Shown in pieces: positions 31,884 to 43,094 of a DNA stretch of 64,000 nucleotides (the first letter of the stretch is position 1; every line of letters starts with the position of its first letter). The position numbers were made by a program, and so were the translations under genes. Below the pieces are notes generated by a model that worked only from the letters and a program-made list of their open reading frames with translations, searched no databases and was not told where the DNA came from. The stretch comes from Rhipidocladum racemiflorum (taxonomy: Eukaryota; Streptophyta; Magnoliopsida; Poales; Poaceae), in NCBI GenBank assembly GCA_036346355.1, contig CM070570.1, positions 47,817,592 through 47,881,591 on the forward strand, given 5' to 3'.

Positions 31884-34554
31884 TGAAATGACCATAAAAT
31901 TCAAAACGAATTTGCAAAACCTAATTCGAGTTTAATTGATTCTTGATTTGGATTTGGAGTTCTTGATGTTGATCTTCGTTCTTAAGCCAAGAAATTAGGA
32001 TTAGGGTTGGGGGAAAGTTGGTTCGTACCTGGAAGCCCAGCTCGGACCTTCGGTCCTTCGCGCACGTCGGCCGCGCCGCCGCTTGGCCCGGTCCGTCGCC
32101 TACGCCGCTTGGTTCTTCGTCCTCGCGCCCGGTCCTTCGCCGCCTTCTCCATTGCGACCGGTCGCTCGCGCACGTCGCCGTCCTTGCCACGCCATGCCCC
32201 CGTCCCGTCGCCTTTACTCCACGTCGCCGCCCATGCCCTGCCGCTCCCACGCCGTCGTCCCCTCCGTGTGCGTCACCCACGCCCGCCGCCACTCTCGCCT
32301 CGCTCGCCTCCCTCTCTCTCCGGCTATAAAAGGCGAGCCCTGCCTCCGCTCCAGCTCGCCCCTTCCTCACCGCTCGGTGGTGAGTCCCTCCCTCTCCCGC
32401 TCTCCCCCAGCTCCGGCGAGGCCGAACCCCCGCCGACGCCCCCGCAAACCTAACCCTAACCCTGCGCCGAGCCCCCCCCCTCTGTCTTGTTGCCGCCAGG
32501 CTGGGCCAGTTGGGCGACCCGGCGCCAGCGTCTTGGCGCGCCCGATCGTGGGCGAACGGTCGAGCAGGCGTACCACTGTGCGGCCCAGCACTGTCCCGAC
32601 GATTTTCGAATTTTTGGATTTTTAATAATTCTTATTAATTCCAAAAATTCGATTATAAATCCAAAAATAGCCCAGAAAATTCCCGGAAAATCCCGGAAAA
32701 CCCAGAGCTCCACCAAATACATATTCCGAACCAAATACATATTCCGAACCGTCTCGTGCCACTGAGTCCAAAAATGCCCTCCGTTCCTCAATCCGGAGTC
32801 CCCAAAATTCCAAAATGCCCAAATCACCCCTCATTCTCTCTCGGCCTGGTTCCGGTTTTCCGTTTTCGTTCTCGTTTTCCGTTTCATTTCATTTTCCATT
32901 TGTTTATTACCATTCATCCTTTTCGCGTTAGATCCGACCGTTGGACAATTCCCGGAGTAGCCGCAGTACCCGGAGCAGGAGCCGAACCCGACAGGAGCCC
33001 AGAACGACTATGTAAACTGCGGTTCAGCCAATCCGATCGCCGAGCAAGGCAAGCCGTACACCTTTGATCATGTTGATCCGAAACATGCCATGCTATAGTT
33101 ATTAACTATTTTCTACCGCATTATTTTACTGTATGTTGAAATATTGAAATCCAGTATTTTAGAATGACATGATACCTAGATAATGCCGAATTGCTCATGG
33201 AACTTCCTTGAAAAATATTGAATTCCAAATAAATCCTTGTAACCCTAGGAAGTACATATACCTTGTTAAGTTAGATATTATTCCGGTTAGTATAATCTCA
33301 AAATCTTGGAAAATGGAAATAAATGCTGTCGAGCCACTGGCTCGGTTGTTTTGGAAATATGCTACAGTCTGGGGGACAGTATTGGATAAATCCCGAGTGG
33401 ATGAGGTTCCAATCCCCGACTGATGATTATGCCTTGGTTTGTCTGGTGTCCGGTACCGTGGGTATCGGAATGGGTTGGTGGATGGAAAGGCTTGGTCTTT
33501 GGCAATGTAAGGATAATGAATCCCCTTGAGCAAAGTAAATAACTTAAGTCCTCGCTCAACCACAAGTCGGAATGGTCAGCGAGCCTGTCTCCGACATAGC
33601 TCAGTACATTAACCATTCCTGAAATAAAATTTGAATAATTTTGGCGGACTATTCCCGGTGGGGAATAGGGATCGGCCTCCCTGGCAAGGGAGTATACCGA
33701 AGGGGTGGAACAGGAATGGTCCTTAGTGTCATACCCTGATTCTCACAACGGTAGGTGCTATAGCTGGAATAACCAGGTCCAGGATAGCGCGAGCCTATCG
33801 CTTAACAACTAAACGACAGGAATGATTAACGAAATGCTGTGATGATCTCGACCCGGCCGCATGCATTTAAGTTGCATGTTTGTTAGCGCTTGGCATTAAC
33901 GGTCGTAGATATCTTGTGGGTAAAGCTGAGCATCTCTGCAGAGTTAATCAATGGTATTCGAATACGCCGTATTTCCGGTTAATGAAGTTAAGTTTGAACT
34001 GGGGTGATACCCGTAACCAAGCTCAAGTAATTGTTTTGGTGAATTTGGTGAATATGGATAAGTGGTGTTGAACTTGTGAAACCCCCCCCCCTACTACTTA
34101 ATTATGGTTTGTGCTTCAAATGTAAAATGAGTTATAAAATAAAACTGCATCCAAATACTTACAACCCTATTGCCATCCTTTGAATAACTCCCCGCATATA
34201 GTATTCAGAGCTCTCCGTACGACTTGTTGAGTACTCCCGTACTCACCCTTGCAAACCCCGTCCCTTTCAGAGTTTGAAGAAGCTGGAGCGTACCAGGAGT
34301 ACGTAGATGGCGATTTGGTTTGGTTTTGAGGTCTTAGTCTTTTGCTCAGGCCAGCCTGTGCGGTGTTTTGCTTGTAAGTTATTCGGGCCCTGCTGCGCCC
34401 TCTTTTGTAAAAACCCGGCCGTTAGGCCTTATATTGAATAAAAGAGTTGAATTTTCTTTTGCCTGGCAATATACTCTTGTCTTTCCCGGCAGCTAATCAT
34501 CCTGGGTAGCTGTCGAGGCATACGGTTCTGCCCCTAAAAAGGCGGGCCGTCACA
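31884..34554 (+). mobile_element. solo LTR, second family (2671 bp), TSD TTACA
   Basis: It starts TGAAATGACC and ends GGGCCGTCACA, with perfect TTACA direct repeats at 31879-31883 and 34555-34559. A TATA box (ctataaaag, about 32324) precedes a GC-rich leader with a GTGAGT donor at 32380. Its sequence differs from the ~3.6-kb LTRs overall. It nevertheless shares a block at 33909-33969 (CTTGTGGGTAAAG...CTCTGCAGAG), a hairpin before the last exon and the cryptic ORF. A C-run lies at about 34082. No internal domain is present. Confidence 0.9.
32967..34329 (+). other. cryptic spliced LTR ORF in an unrelated LTR family
   Basis: The first block (about 32967-33048) encodes YPEQEPNPTG... and ends GCAAG|GCAAG, a GC-type donor. 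A perfect GAGTAC-TCCC-GTACTC hairpin (34229-34244) precedes the acceptor TCCCTTTCAG. The final exon (34271-34329) joins in phase 1, stays open for 18 codons (FEEAGAYQEYVDGDLVWF) and stops at 34327. Donor type, intron phase and last-exon length equal those of the other LTR family. Confidence 0.5.
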
Positions 34555-34559
34555 TTACA

Positions 34560-35130
34560 TTTTAAAACAAAATGATCAATATATGTGCAGTCATTAAGCC
34601 CAATTCTGTTTTTTTGACGCACATTCCGAAATCTGATCTTTCTCAATCAAAAATAAATGGAAAACCGATACTAGATTTCCATATATCCATTTTATCATCC
34701 CTGCCTTTTACAGTGCCTCAAAACTACAAAATACACACTACATCGACACAAATCACCATAATTGCAAGGACGCCAAGAATCGCATGCACGAAGACCTTTA
34801 ATTGGCCCTACAACGACACCGGGCAAGAGTACGTCTTGGTGATCAGCACTTAGACCTCAGGTTAACTGATTCATCAGTCGGCCTTTGCAGTGAAGCTTGG
34901 CTGGTAGAATATCTGATTGTCTTCCAGCTACCGGTCATACTTCACACTGCACACGCATAACTCTATAATCTTCTATAATAGATTTGCAACATCATAGATT
35001 CAACACATATATTTAAACTTTGTTAAAATTACAATACAAATAGTTCTAAGGACTTGCAAATCCTAAACCATCAAAATCGAAATCAATTCAATCAATAAAT
35101 CTGATCCACTGAAGAGGTGATGTCCTAACC
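34560..35130. other. no gene recognised
   Basis: A weak open frame (34572-34853) has no family features. An imperfect hairpin (about 34888-34962, arms gcagtgaag / cttcacactgc) is visible but resembles no known microRNA. Confidence 0.35.
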
Positions 35131-36225
35131 TTTCTCAAACTTTTGGGCGTGCCAGAGGCGTTGTGGTCTGATAACATTCCTATCAAGGTGTGGAAATGCC
35201 ATAGACACTTGGCAATCGTTTTGCTAACTAAATTGTTTATAGCATTTTTAGATCAAACAAGATGTCCGACAAGTAGAGGAGAAACACGTTATTGCCAACT
35301 TTCAAGAATAACGGAGATATTCAAAGTTGTACTAATTTCAAAGAAATTAAGCTTATAAACCATACAATGCAGCTTTGAGAGTGAGTGATTGAGCGTCGTT
35401 TAATAAGAGTGACTAGCGTGATGAAAAACAAATTTGGTTTTATGCGTGGAAGGTCGATCATTGAGGCGATTTTCTTGACACGACAGTTGATGAAGATGTA
35501 TAGGAAGGAAAAGAATGATCTACACATGATGTTTATCGACTTGAAGAAATCTTACAACAAAGTGTCAATAAAGGTCATATAGTGAGCACTTTAAAAATTC
35601 CCGACAAATTATGTCATCATAATCAATGATATGTGCGATGATGTTGTAATTAATGTGAGAGTATGTGATAGCTATACTAGTGATTTTCTTCATAAGATAG
35701 GACTACATCAAGCGTCAACGTTGATCCCCTACATTTTTTTTCACTAGTGATGGACGAAGTCATGATGGACATACAAGGAAAGATTCCTTGGTGTATGTTT
35801 TTTTGCTAATGATATGGTGCTAATTGATGAGAGTAGGATATGTGTTAATAGGAAATTGGAGTTGTAAAGAAAGACTATAGAATCGAAGGACTTAAGACTT
35901 TGTAGGACTAAAAATGAGTACATGAGGTGTTTTTTCAGCAGTACAATGCTAGATGATAGAGATATTAGTATGGACGGAAAAGTAATGCCTAAAAGGAAAG
36001 TTTTTTTTTATATTTAGGATCGATGCTACAGAGAGACGGTGAGATTGATGAGGATATGAGCTACAGGATATGAGCAAGGTGGGTGCAATAGCGCCAATCA
36101 TCTGGTGTCTCATGTGTTAGAAACACCCCTCAAAAGTTATTGGGTAAGTTCTATAATATGACGATTAGACCAACGATGTTGTATGGAGTAGATTATTGAG
36201 CGACAAAAGGACAACATGCATACAA
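35130..36225 (+). pseudogene. LINE reverse transcriptase fragment
   Basis: Broken frames match a plant non-LTR reverse transcriptase. Recognisable pieces are NKFGFMRGRSIIEAIFLTRQ (35413-35475), DLHMMFIDLKKSYNKV, then GLHQAS...MDEVMMDIQG and FANDMVLIDESR. The catalytic F-A-D-D box has become FAND, losing one metal-binding Asp. The C-terminal pieces SMLQRDGEIDEDMSYRI and FYNMTIRPTMLYG follow. Many stops and frameshifts are present and the 5' part is missing, so it is a dead 5'-truncated copy. A sequence near its 3' end (aggacaacatgcatacaaat, 36204) is partly repeated at 36302. Confidence 0.8.
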
Positions 36226-36641
36226 ATTTATCTTTTTTTTGTTTCTTCTAATACTTTTTGAATTTGATGTTAAAATTTTAAAGGTTGCTAAAACACTCTA
36301 TAGGACAACATACATACAAATTTTTTTCTTTATGTTGATTTAGTGGCAAAACCAAAGTTAATTGCATGAGTGCACCAAAATTAAACGTGATTGGTTGCAG
36401 ATCACATTTGCCGACGTTAAGTGAGTAATATTTCAGGCTTTCAGAGGCACATCCTAAAAAAGATTATTGTGCATATGATTGAGTAAATTTTATAAAACTA
36501 TAAGCTTCTTATACAAACTATCAAAAAACAACATATTTTAGTTTTTATTTCACAAAACTATAAATTTTTGGAGAACGTGTATCACAAAACTTCAGGTTTT
36601 AGAATGAGAAAATTCCTCATTTGCCACTGCAAGTTGGCAAG
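36226..36641. other. no gene recognised
   Basis: AT-rich spacer beyond the LINE relic. Confidence 0.35.
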
Positions 36642-36775
36642 ATCCATAAAATGCTCTCACGATGCCATCGGATCTCAAAGTTCATCTTTTTTTTTTCCAC
36701 TCCCATCGTTCATGAATTGGCCTTTAACTGAAGCACGAAAAGACCATTTTGCCCCTTAGTGTGTGTCGGGCAAGG
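36642..36775. repeat. left arm of a 3.6-kb spaced inverted repeat
   Basis: The reverse complement (ggggcaaaatggtctttt, cgtgcttcagttaaaggcc, ttgagatccgatg) matches 40210-40358 on the plus strand. Confidence 0.7.
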
Positions 36776-37700
36776 ATCCAAATCCCGGCCAAAATTCAAA
36801 AATTTCAGCCGAGATTTCGAACTCCCGAGATCCTAAATCTCTGCCGGGTAAAAACAATTGGGAAAATTCAAATTGCTACGGTAACAGTGAAAATCTCGGC
36901 GAGATCTCGGGTATTTCGGCCAAAACTCGGCGTTTTTTTGCCGGATTTTCATTTTTGTGGACTGGATTTGATTGTATTTAGGGTCAAGATTAACCACAAA
37001 AAATTCAAAAAATTTTAACTTGTTTTTGACCATTTTTTGATTGGTTCAATTTGTCAGTTAGTCTTGAGTAGCACTGTCTAAAATTTTCAAAATTCCTTAA
37101 GATTGATTATCATCTAAAAATTTTATGAGAATATTATAAATGTGCTAGGACCATCCACAAAAAATTTAAAATTTTCTAAAATGATTTGAACTATTTTTCA
37201 TCTAGGTGAAATTTGTCAGTCCGTCTTCAGTAGCATTATCTGAATTTTTGAAAATTCATCAATATTGGTCATCATCTAAAAATTTTATGAGAATATTATG
37301 TATGTGTTAGGACCATCGACAAAAAATTTCAAAAGTTTCTAACGTGGTTTGCATAATTTTCCATTTGGTTGAAATTTGCCGATTAGCCTTTTATCAGGAC
37401 AGTAGCATTGTTAGATTTTTTTTAAAATTCTCCGATCATCATATGAAATATTTATGAGAACATTAATGATGTGTCAGGACCCTCCAAAAAAATTTTCAAA
37501 ATTTTTTGACGTCGTTTGAACTATTTTTCATTCAGTTGAATTTTACCGAGATTTCAAAAATTTCGGACGAAATTTTGGATTTCTATGCTAAAAAAAACAG
37601 GATTTGAATTTTAGTTTTTGAATTTCGTTCGAATTTTATCCAAAATTTTCCAATCTCAAAATTTCGGATTACGATGAGTCCGAAAACGAAATTTAAAACC
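36776..37700 (+). repeat. degenerate GAGATTTCGG repeat region
   Basis: Words such as gccgagatttcg, ctcggcgagatctcgg and atttcggccaaaa recur, with three degenerate ~150-bp units (atcatctaaaaattttatgagaat and variants) at about 37108, 37270 and 37438. A related block in the same orientation lies at 41060-41390. It is non-coding and probably an old transposon. Confidence 0.5.
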
Positions 37701-37849
37701 TTAGTGTCGGGTGTGTTGGATACAGACAGAAATGGTAAACCCACTTCCTAAACATAGCTAACAAGAAGAATACCAAAGCACGAGCCGACCAGGAAAACAG
37801 CCCCCTAGATACTACCAATGATACGCAATCCACCGGTGTCCCTACATTA

Positions 37850-38088
37850 AGGCCCCATTTGGCAATTTGAAACCGGACCGTTTCTACTAGATTCTAGAAG
37901 AAACCCAACCAAACGGGCTAAAGTTCAGAACGATTATTCTCGGAACGTTACTTCTTTTTCCACTCTGTTGTTGAATCGGCCTCAAATCTGTTTCACCTGA
38001 TTCATAGAATCCTATCTGAAACGTTTCTACCAAGAATTTGAAACTGTTTCCGTTTCTAATAGAATCTTAAACCGTACCAAACAGGACC
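37850..38088. mobile_element. Tourist-like MITE (239 bp), TSD TAA
   Basis: The ends GGCCCCATTTGG and CAAACAGGACC form imperfect terminal inverted repeats. The element is flanked by TAA (37847-37849 and 38089-38091), the usual PIF/Harbinger duplication. A relative lies at 60249-60495. Confidence 0.8.
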
Positions 38089-38220
38089 TAACAATCACCA
38101 AAATAAGCAAAAACTCTAACAACAGTCAATCGCGGAGGAAAAGTATGATCCATATGGAGCACAGATGGATATGAAGAACCCTCACCGAATATGTCGAAAG
38201 TTTTCGCCCCTGTGAACTCC

Positions 38221-38435
38221 GGAAAATTTGATAATTTGCCCTGAAATTGATGGGCATTTGATCATTTGCCCAAAGTTGATGAGTATTTGATCATTTGCCC
38301 TACGATATTTCATTGACATGCGGGTCCTAGGGCCACATGTCAGTGAGACATCGTAGGGCAAATGATCAAACGCCTATCAACTTTGGGCAAATGATCAAAC
38401 ACCCATCAACTTCAGGGCAAATGATCAAATGCCCC
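38221..38435. mobile_element. hairpin MITE with 9-bp TSD, probably MULE type
   Basis: It is flanked by perfect GTGAACTCC repeats (38212-38220 and 38436-38444). The whole 215 bp folds on itself. Each arm also contains tandem palindromic words of the form GGGCATTTGATCATTTGCCC. A 9-bp duplication and long arms point to a Mutator-type origin. Confidence 0.8.
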
Positions 38436-38649
38436 GTGAACTCCACGGATGTCGCTGCAACGGTCTCACGGATGGTGATGGAATGACCACATATAGGCTT
38501 GTCCCTTCAAATCAAGAAAAGATTGTAAGTTGGTTGTTTTAGAACCACCGATGGAATGGATGAGTAAGTTACTACAGTTTACAACGAATCCAGCCCAAAC
38601 GGGGAATCTTCTGAGGTCACGAGAAAAATGCAAAGAGAAATCAAGATTT

Positions 38650-38938
38650 CGGGTGTTTGGATTGGGGGACGTACAATTCGAGGGCGCATACGTGGATGTC
38701 ACAGCAGCCGCCGGCAACAAGTGCGTCGACACCCGACAAGCGCCACGAGACCCGGCGACCGCATCCTGCCGGTGCAGGTCAGAAGGACGAAAGGCTTCGC
38801 CGGGGCCGAGGTCTCGGTGGCGCCGGCGTCCTCGGCCGGAGGCGGGCGGTGGGCAGCAAATACGGACTGGAGGTTAGATACGAGCACGACCGGATGGGGA
38901 TTGGGCCTTGGGGCGTCGTCGTTGGAGCTCACAGCCAT
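38650..38938 (-). pseudogene. SurE-like gene fragment
   Basis: On the minus strand a frame starts MAVSSNDDAPRPNPHPVVLV at 38938 and leads to AKPFVLLTCTGRMRSPGLVALV. After a frameshift it continues as ALVAGGCCDIHVCALE (about 38720-38670). This is the N-terminal fold of SurE-type 5'-nucleotidases, where the enzyme has T-N-D-D-G near the start. Here that motif reads TCTGR, so the metal-binding Asp pair is lost. The rest of the enzyme is absent. It is a decayed fragment of about 80-90 residues beside GGGCC-rich repeats. Confidence 0.55.
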
Positions 38939-39014
38939 CGTTTGAGCCGGAGACGTGGACGGGTGTTGGGGGAGGAGAGAGAGAGAGAGATGTACGAATG
39001 AAGGAAGCGAGACT

Positions 39015-39240
39015 GACTGTAGAGACGGGCGTTGGGCCGGGCCGGCCTGCCCCGAGCACGATGGGCTTCGGGCCTGGCGTCTCGGGCTGACTCGGCAAGA
39101 AAAAACCAGCGGGCTGAGCCGGACCAGCCTGAGAGACCTAAAAGCACGATGGGCTTGAGTTAGGCGAGCCAGCTCGGACCCGACCCCACAACTAATCCCT
39201 TGCCGCCTCCTACAGACCACCCGTCCTCTTTCAACCACTT
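39015..39240. repeat. GGGCCGGGCC-rich repeat
   Basis: The run of gggccgggccggcc / gggcttcgggcctgg sequence is typical of a grass hAT-derived repeat. A similar block lies at 39951-40140. Confidence 0.4.
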
Positions 39241-39426
39241 TAGGCTAGGCACTAAAGTAGATCTAAACTTTGACATTGCCATGCTCCAGACACCGTTGGA
39301 ATTATGGAATTTTTCATGTCTTTTTACTCTTTCTTCGACTAAACATGTTGACCGGTCCTGCTAGATGGACCTTTAAGCATGACAAATTATGGATTAGAGG
39401 TGGAATTCCTATGCTGCTAAGTATTA

Positions 39427-39686
39427 CTCCCTTCAGTTTGATAATAGATGTCGTTTTGGACACAGTGATGGTCAAACTTCTAAAACTTTGATTATCGATA
39501 TATTTTTAAATATTTAAATTGGATATATGAAAATTATATGTATAGACTTGTCTGGAGAAGTACTTTCATAATATTATAATTTTATTGGGTTTTATAAATA
39601 TATTATAATAAAAATTAGCGATCAAAGTTGTATTTTGAAGACCGTGTCGATGTCCAAAACGATATCTATTATCAAAATGGAGGGAG
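39427..39686. mobile_element. Stowaway-like MITE (260 bp), TSD TA
   Basis: It runs from CTCCCTTCAGTTTGATAATA to ATTATCAAAATGGAGGGAG with TA at both flanks (39425-39426, 39687-39688). Inner arms (GTCGTTTTGGAC / GTCCAAAACGA) are also complementary. Confidence 0.85.
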
Positions 39687-39950
39687 TAATAATATACTCC
39701 CAAATGCCATCATCACAGGAAGACTCCATGCCACATTGTTAGAATCGAAATTATCTGCAGTTCTGAATGTCACCATTTACGATAGCGGGAAATTAAGACA
39801 TAGTATGAGCATTCGGACCGGTGTTAGTAGCATGAGTAGTACAAATCAGTAGAATGGATCAATAGATAGTAAAAATGATAATATATATTTGAGAATCAAA
39901 AACTTTATTAATATTTACATATACAAAATTACTACTTCGTTAAAAAACTT

Positions 39951-40140
39951 ACGTACAGTGAAAAGAGAACAACCACAAGCCCCCACGGGCCTTCGGGCCA
40001 CCTCCGGGCCAGGTTGGCCCGAACCCGGCCCATGTCTTCGGGCCGGGCCGGGCTGCCCGACGGGCCCCATTTCTAGGCCTAGCTCAGCCCGGGCCGGCCG
40101 GGTCTTGGGTCGCTCGGGAAAAGCCCGACCCGTCGCCTAG
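39951..40140. repeat. GGGCC-rich repeat, second copy
   Basis: The sequence cttcgggccgggccgggc and relatives, ending gctcgggaaaagcccgacc, matches the style of 39015-39165. It is non-coding. Confidence 0.4.
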
Positions 40141-40209
40141 GTCTAAGCAAGAGGTGAAATGGATTGAAATTTTCTGATTTTGGTCCAACATTTCGTCGTA
40201 TGCGTTCAA

Positions 40210-40358
40210 TGTGTCCAGCACACACGCACGGGCAAAATAGTCTTTTCATGTGGCAAAAAAAAAAGGCATTTTCGTGCTCCAGTTAAAGGCCAGTTTACAA
40301 GCGACCGACACGAGTGGAAAAAAAGATAAAATTTGAGATCCGATGATAATAAATGGAT
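40210..40358. repeat. right arm of the 3.6-kb spaced inverted repeat
   Basis: It matches the reverse complement of 36642-36775 with one insertion of about 26 bp (A-rich, about 40248-40275). Confidence 0.7.
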
Positions 40359-41059
40359 GAGCAGTTTCGTAATGATATTTTAGAGATCTAATCAACTTTT
40401 AGTAGTAAATAAAGAAATTTCTCTTTTAGAATTGACTATTTTTTTTTGTAGCAGATCTTATGAACCAACATTGTAATTTTACATGCAAGTAAGATGAGAA
40501 ATGGCGTGTGAAAATATAGTACATACTCCTAGGAGTATGAAAAAGGAGGTGTGTGCGTGCAATAAGGTCGGCTTTTTAAAAAAGAAAACAAGGATGGTTT
40601 GATTACAAACGACATTTTGCTATTAACGATTCACAACAATTCCTCCCACAAAATTCAAATATCAGGAGTAAAACTAATTTTACAAACATAAAAATCAAAT
40701 TAAACTGATAATATTCTAAAAATGTGGAGATTTGAATATTGTCATGTGACCTGCAACCATCTGTTGTCCACATATAGTGCTTTTTCATTCATTTGTTCTT
40801 GCTATTAAAAAAACACAACCAGATATACACTGTATTATCAAACCATTTAAAAATGATTTAAGAATGATACCCGCGCACTTGCATGGGCCTCCTTTCTAGT
40901 TGGAAAACAAAAACTCTTCGCTGGAGGAATATGCTTACTGTTAAGCATCTTGTAAATTTTGGAAGATTTATTTGTACGGCCTTTTTCACATGGTAGTGTT
41001 TGTGATAATTTTCCAAAATAAAAACAATGTATGTTACTTTTGTGGACTGTCCTTATGTA

Positions 41060-41390
41060 GCGCACACTCATGTTCAAAATCTCACCGAGATTTTGGTCAT
41101 CTCGACCAAAATTTCGTTCTCTAGTCGGGGCTGAGATCCTAAATCTCGTCCGAATAAAAATAAAATAAAATGTTACAGTGCTTTCAAAGTCTCGTCGAGA
41201 TCTCATCGAAATTTCGTTGATATTGGTGATTTCGGTCAAAATCTCGGATTTCTCGATTGAAAAAACGGATTTAAAATTTGATTTTTGGATTTCGTCTGGA
41301 TTTTATTTAAAATTTCGAGATCTCGCTAAAAATTTTGAATTTCGTCCACCTTCGAGATATATACCAAAAATAAAATTTAAAACCCTACGC
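41060..41390 (+). repeat. GAGATTTCGG repeat, second copy
   Basis: The sequence ccgagattttggtcatctcg, aaatctcgtccg and gtctcgtcgagatctcatcg parallels 36776-36950 in order and orientation. Non-coding. Confidence 0.5.
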
Positions 41391-42540
41391 ACACTAATCT
41401 TTTCATTTTGAAAAAGGAAATCTGAAAATTTTAGTGCTAGGCGCGCAGATGCATGGGCATTCAAAAGTATGCAAACTCATAGTAGGAGAATCGAATATGC
41501 CCTTGTTAATGGGATCGAAATGGTTACTATAACTATTTATGGGAGTCATATCTTAGGATGGTCGCTCACAACTCATTATTTGTTACTCGTTTGGATTCGT
41601 TTCATGCCGGGTTGAGTGTGTCAAAAGGAGTGGGCAACGCTAACATGCTAGCTGTAGAAAAAAGCTGTAGCAAAGTACCATTTTCATTGTAACAACATAG
41701 TTAACTTTAGCTATATGCGTTTTCTTTCCAAAACACACCGCTGAAAATTGCCCAAAGGACAAGTCGGCAGTGGATACAAATGCATATAGAGACATCTAGT
41801 CATTTTCTTTTCTTTGGATTTGTTATTTGTAAGTCACCTGAAATTTCATCAAGTCAATTTTTGTGACCATTGGATTTAGTAAAGATTGATATGCGATATG
41901 ATTGGATGTGGTATAATGGATAAAAAATGTGGCTCGTGCTTAAGAAAATTTCAATCTCTGTTATGTAAATTGAGTTGGCCTGTTTTTTATGCCCTTCAGA
42001 AAAATTGAAATTTAGGTTTGATTGTGCTCTTGTTTGTTGAATTCAATATAAGGCTTTTAAATTCTCTTAGTTTAGCTCTGCTACTGTGCTGCAGAAACTC
42101 AGCTTTGTTTTAGTGGATTATACATCATCCCTGAATATTGGGCAACCATATACAGAATACATGTAAATATAGTTACAGCAGCTTATTATTTGTTCCATTT
42201 TCCTTCTCGCCTCGCTACTTCAGTTAAGTTCGATTGGTTCAACTCTTTTTTCCTCAGTGGCTCTGAATCCATAGGGTAAACAAGCCTACCTTAATAATCA
42301 CATCCGCAGTTTGCTACCCAAAATTATTGTAATTTGCAGTTTAGCACTAATCATTTAATATCCTAATGTTGCAACATAACTATCTTGCAAGAAGCATTCA
42401 AGTACCTCGACTCCTCCGGTGCTTAGCTCTATTTTGTTTAAAAGAGCAAATAACCAAGCTAGCAGCTTTTTCGACAAAAAAGAAATTATTTGCTAAATGA
42501 TTCCTAGCAAGGCAAGGATGTGATGGCTGTAGGCTCTCTT
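41391..42540. other. no feature recognised
   Basis: AT-rich intergenic DNA with no ORF or repeat I can name. Confidence 0.4.
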
Positions 42541-42769
42541 CATTTGTCAAAATAAAGGCCAATAAGGGTTCTCAAATGGCACATTGCTTTGACTCTCCCG
42601 GACACTAGACTTAAAAGGAGACTCTCCTCTCATCTCATCGCCACAGTGGCCGCATTGTGCACAGGTTAGCCCGCTCCCTCGCGTCCCCGTGACACGGTTT
42701 CGAGAGCTCGCTCTGCTCGCGCATGTATTTTCCATGCTTGACACGTGGCACAGGCACGCAGGCCGTGGA

Positions 42770-43065
42770 GGGGTACAATTTTTTTTTTGGCAAAAAGCCC
42801 CTTGCAAGTTTAGGAAATGCATGCGGGGCCTTTTTTTGATGAAAAGATCCTTTCTCCACATTGTGGCCCTCTGAAAATCCCTTATTGTGTAAAGATTTTT
42901 TGTTTTTGCGGAAAGGTCCTTTTTGCGTAAAGGCCCTCTGATTTTTTTTTGCAACAAGATCTGGTTCCGATTCTACCTGTTTTTCCTCTTCTTGCATAAA
43001 GGTCCTACGAATATCCGTTTCTTTTGTTCTTTTTTTTTTCTTTTGCATAAACAACCCATTTTTGC
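42770..43065. repeat. cluster of TTTTGCA-AAAG-GYCC words
   Basis: Short variants (gcaaaaagcccc, gatgaaaagatcc, gcggaaaggtcc, gcgtaaaggccc, gcataaaggtcc, gcataaacaaccc) recur six or so times within T-runs. The open minus-strand frame here is Lys-rich and has no domain. Confidence 0.4.
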
Positions 43066-43094
43066 TGGCGCGGCAACGCCACGCCCAATTTCCT

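Noticed and set aside
32007..32625. Pro/Arg-rich frames at 32007-32625
   Set aside because: They lie in the GC-rich leader of a solo LTR with defined ends and are compositional.
34888..34962. Possible microRNA precursor
   Set aside because: The stem is interrupted, with large internal loops, and neither arm matches a conserved plant microRNA.
38530..39001. Plus-strand frames over the SurE fragment
   Set aside because: The minus strand shows recognisable SurE residues; plus frames overlap one another and lack features.
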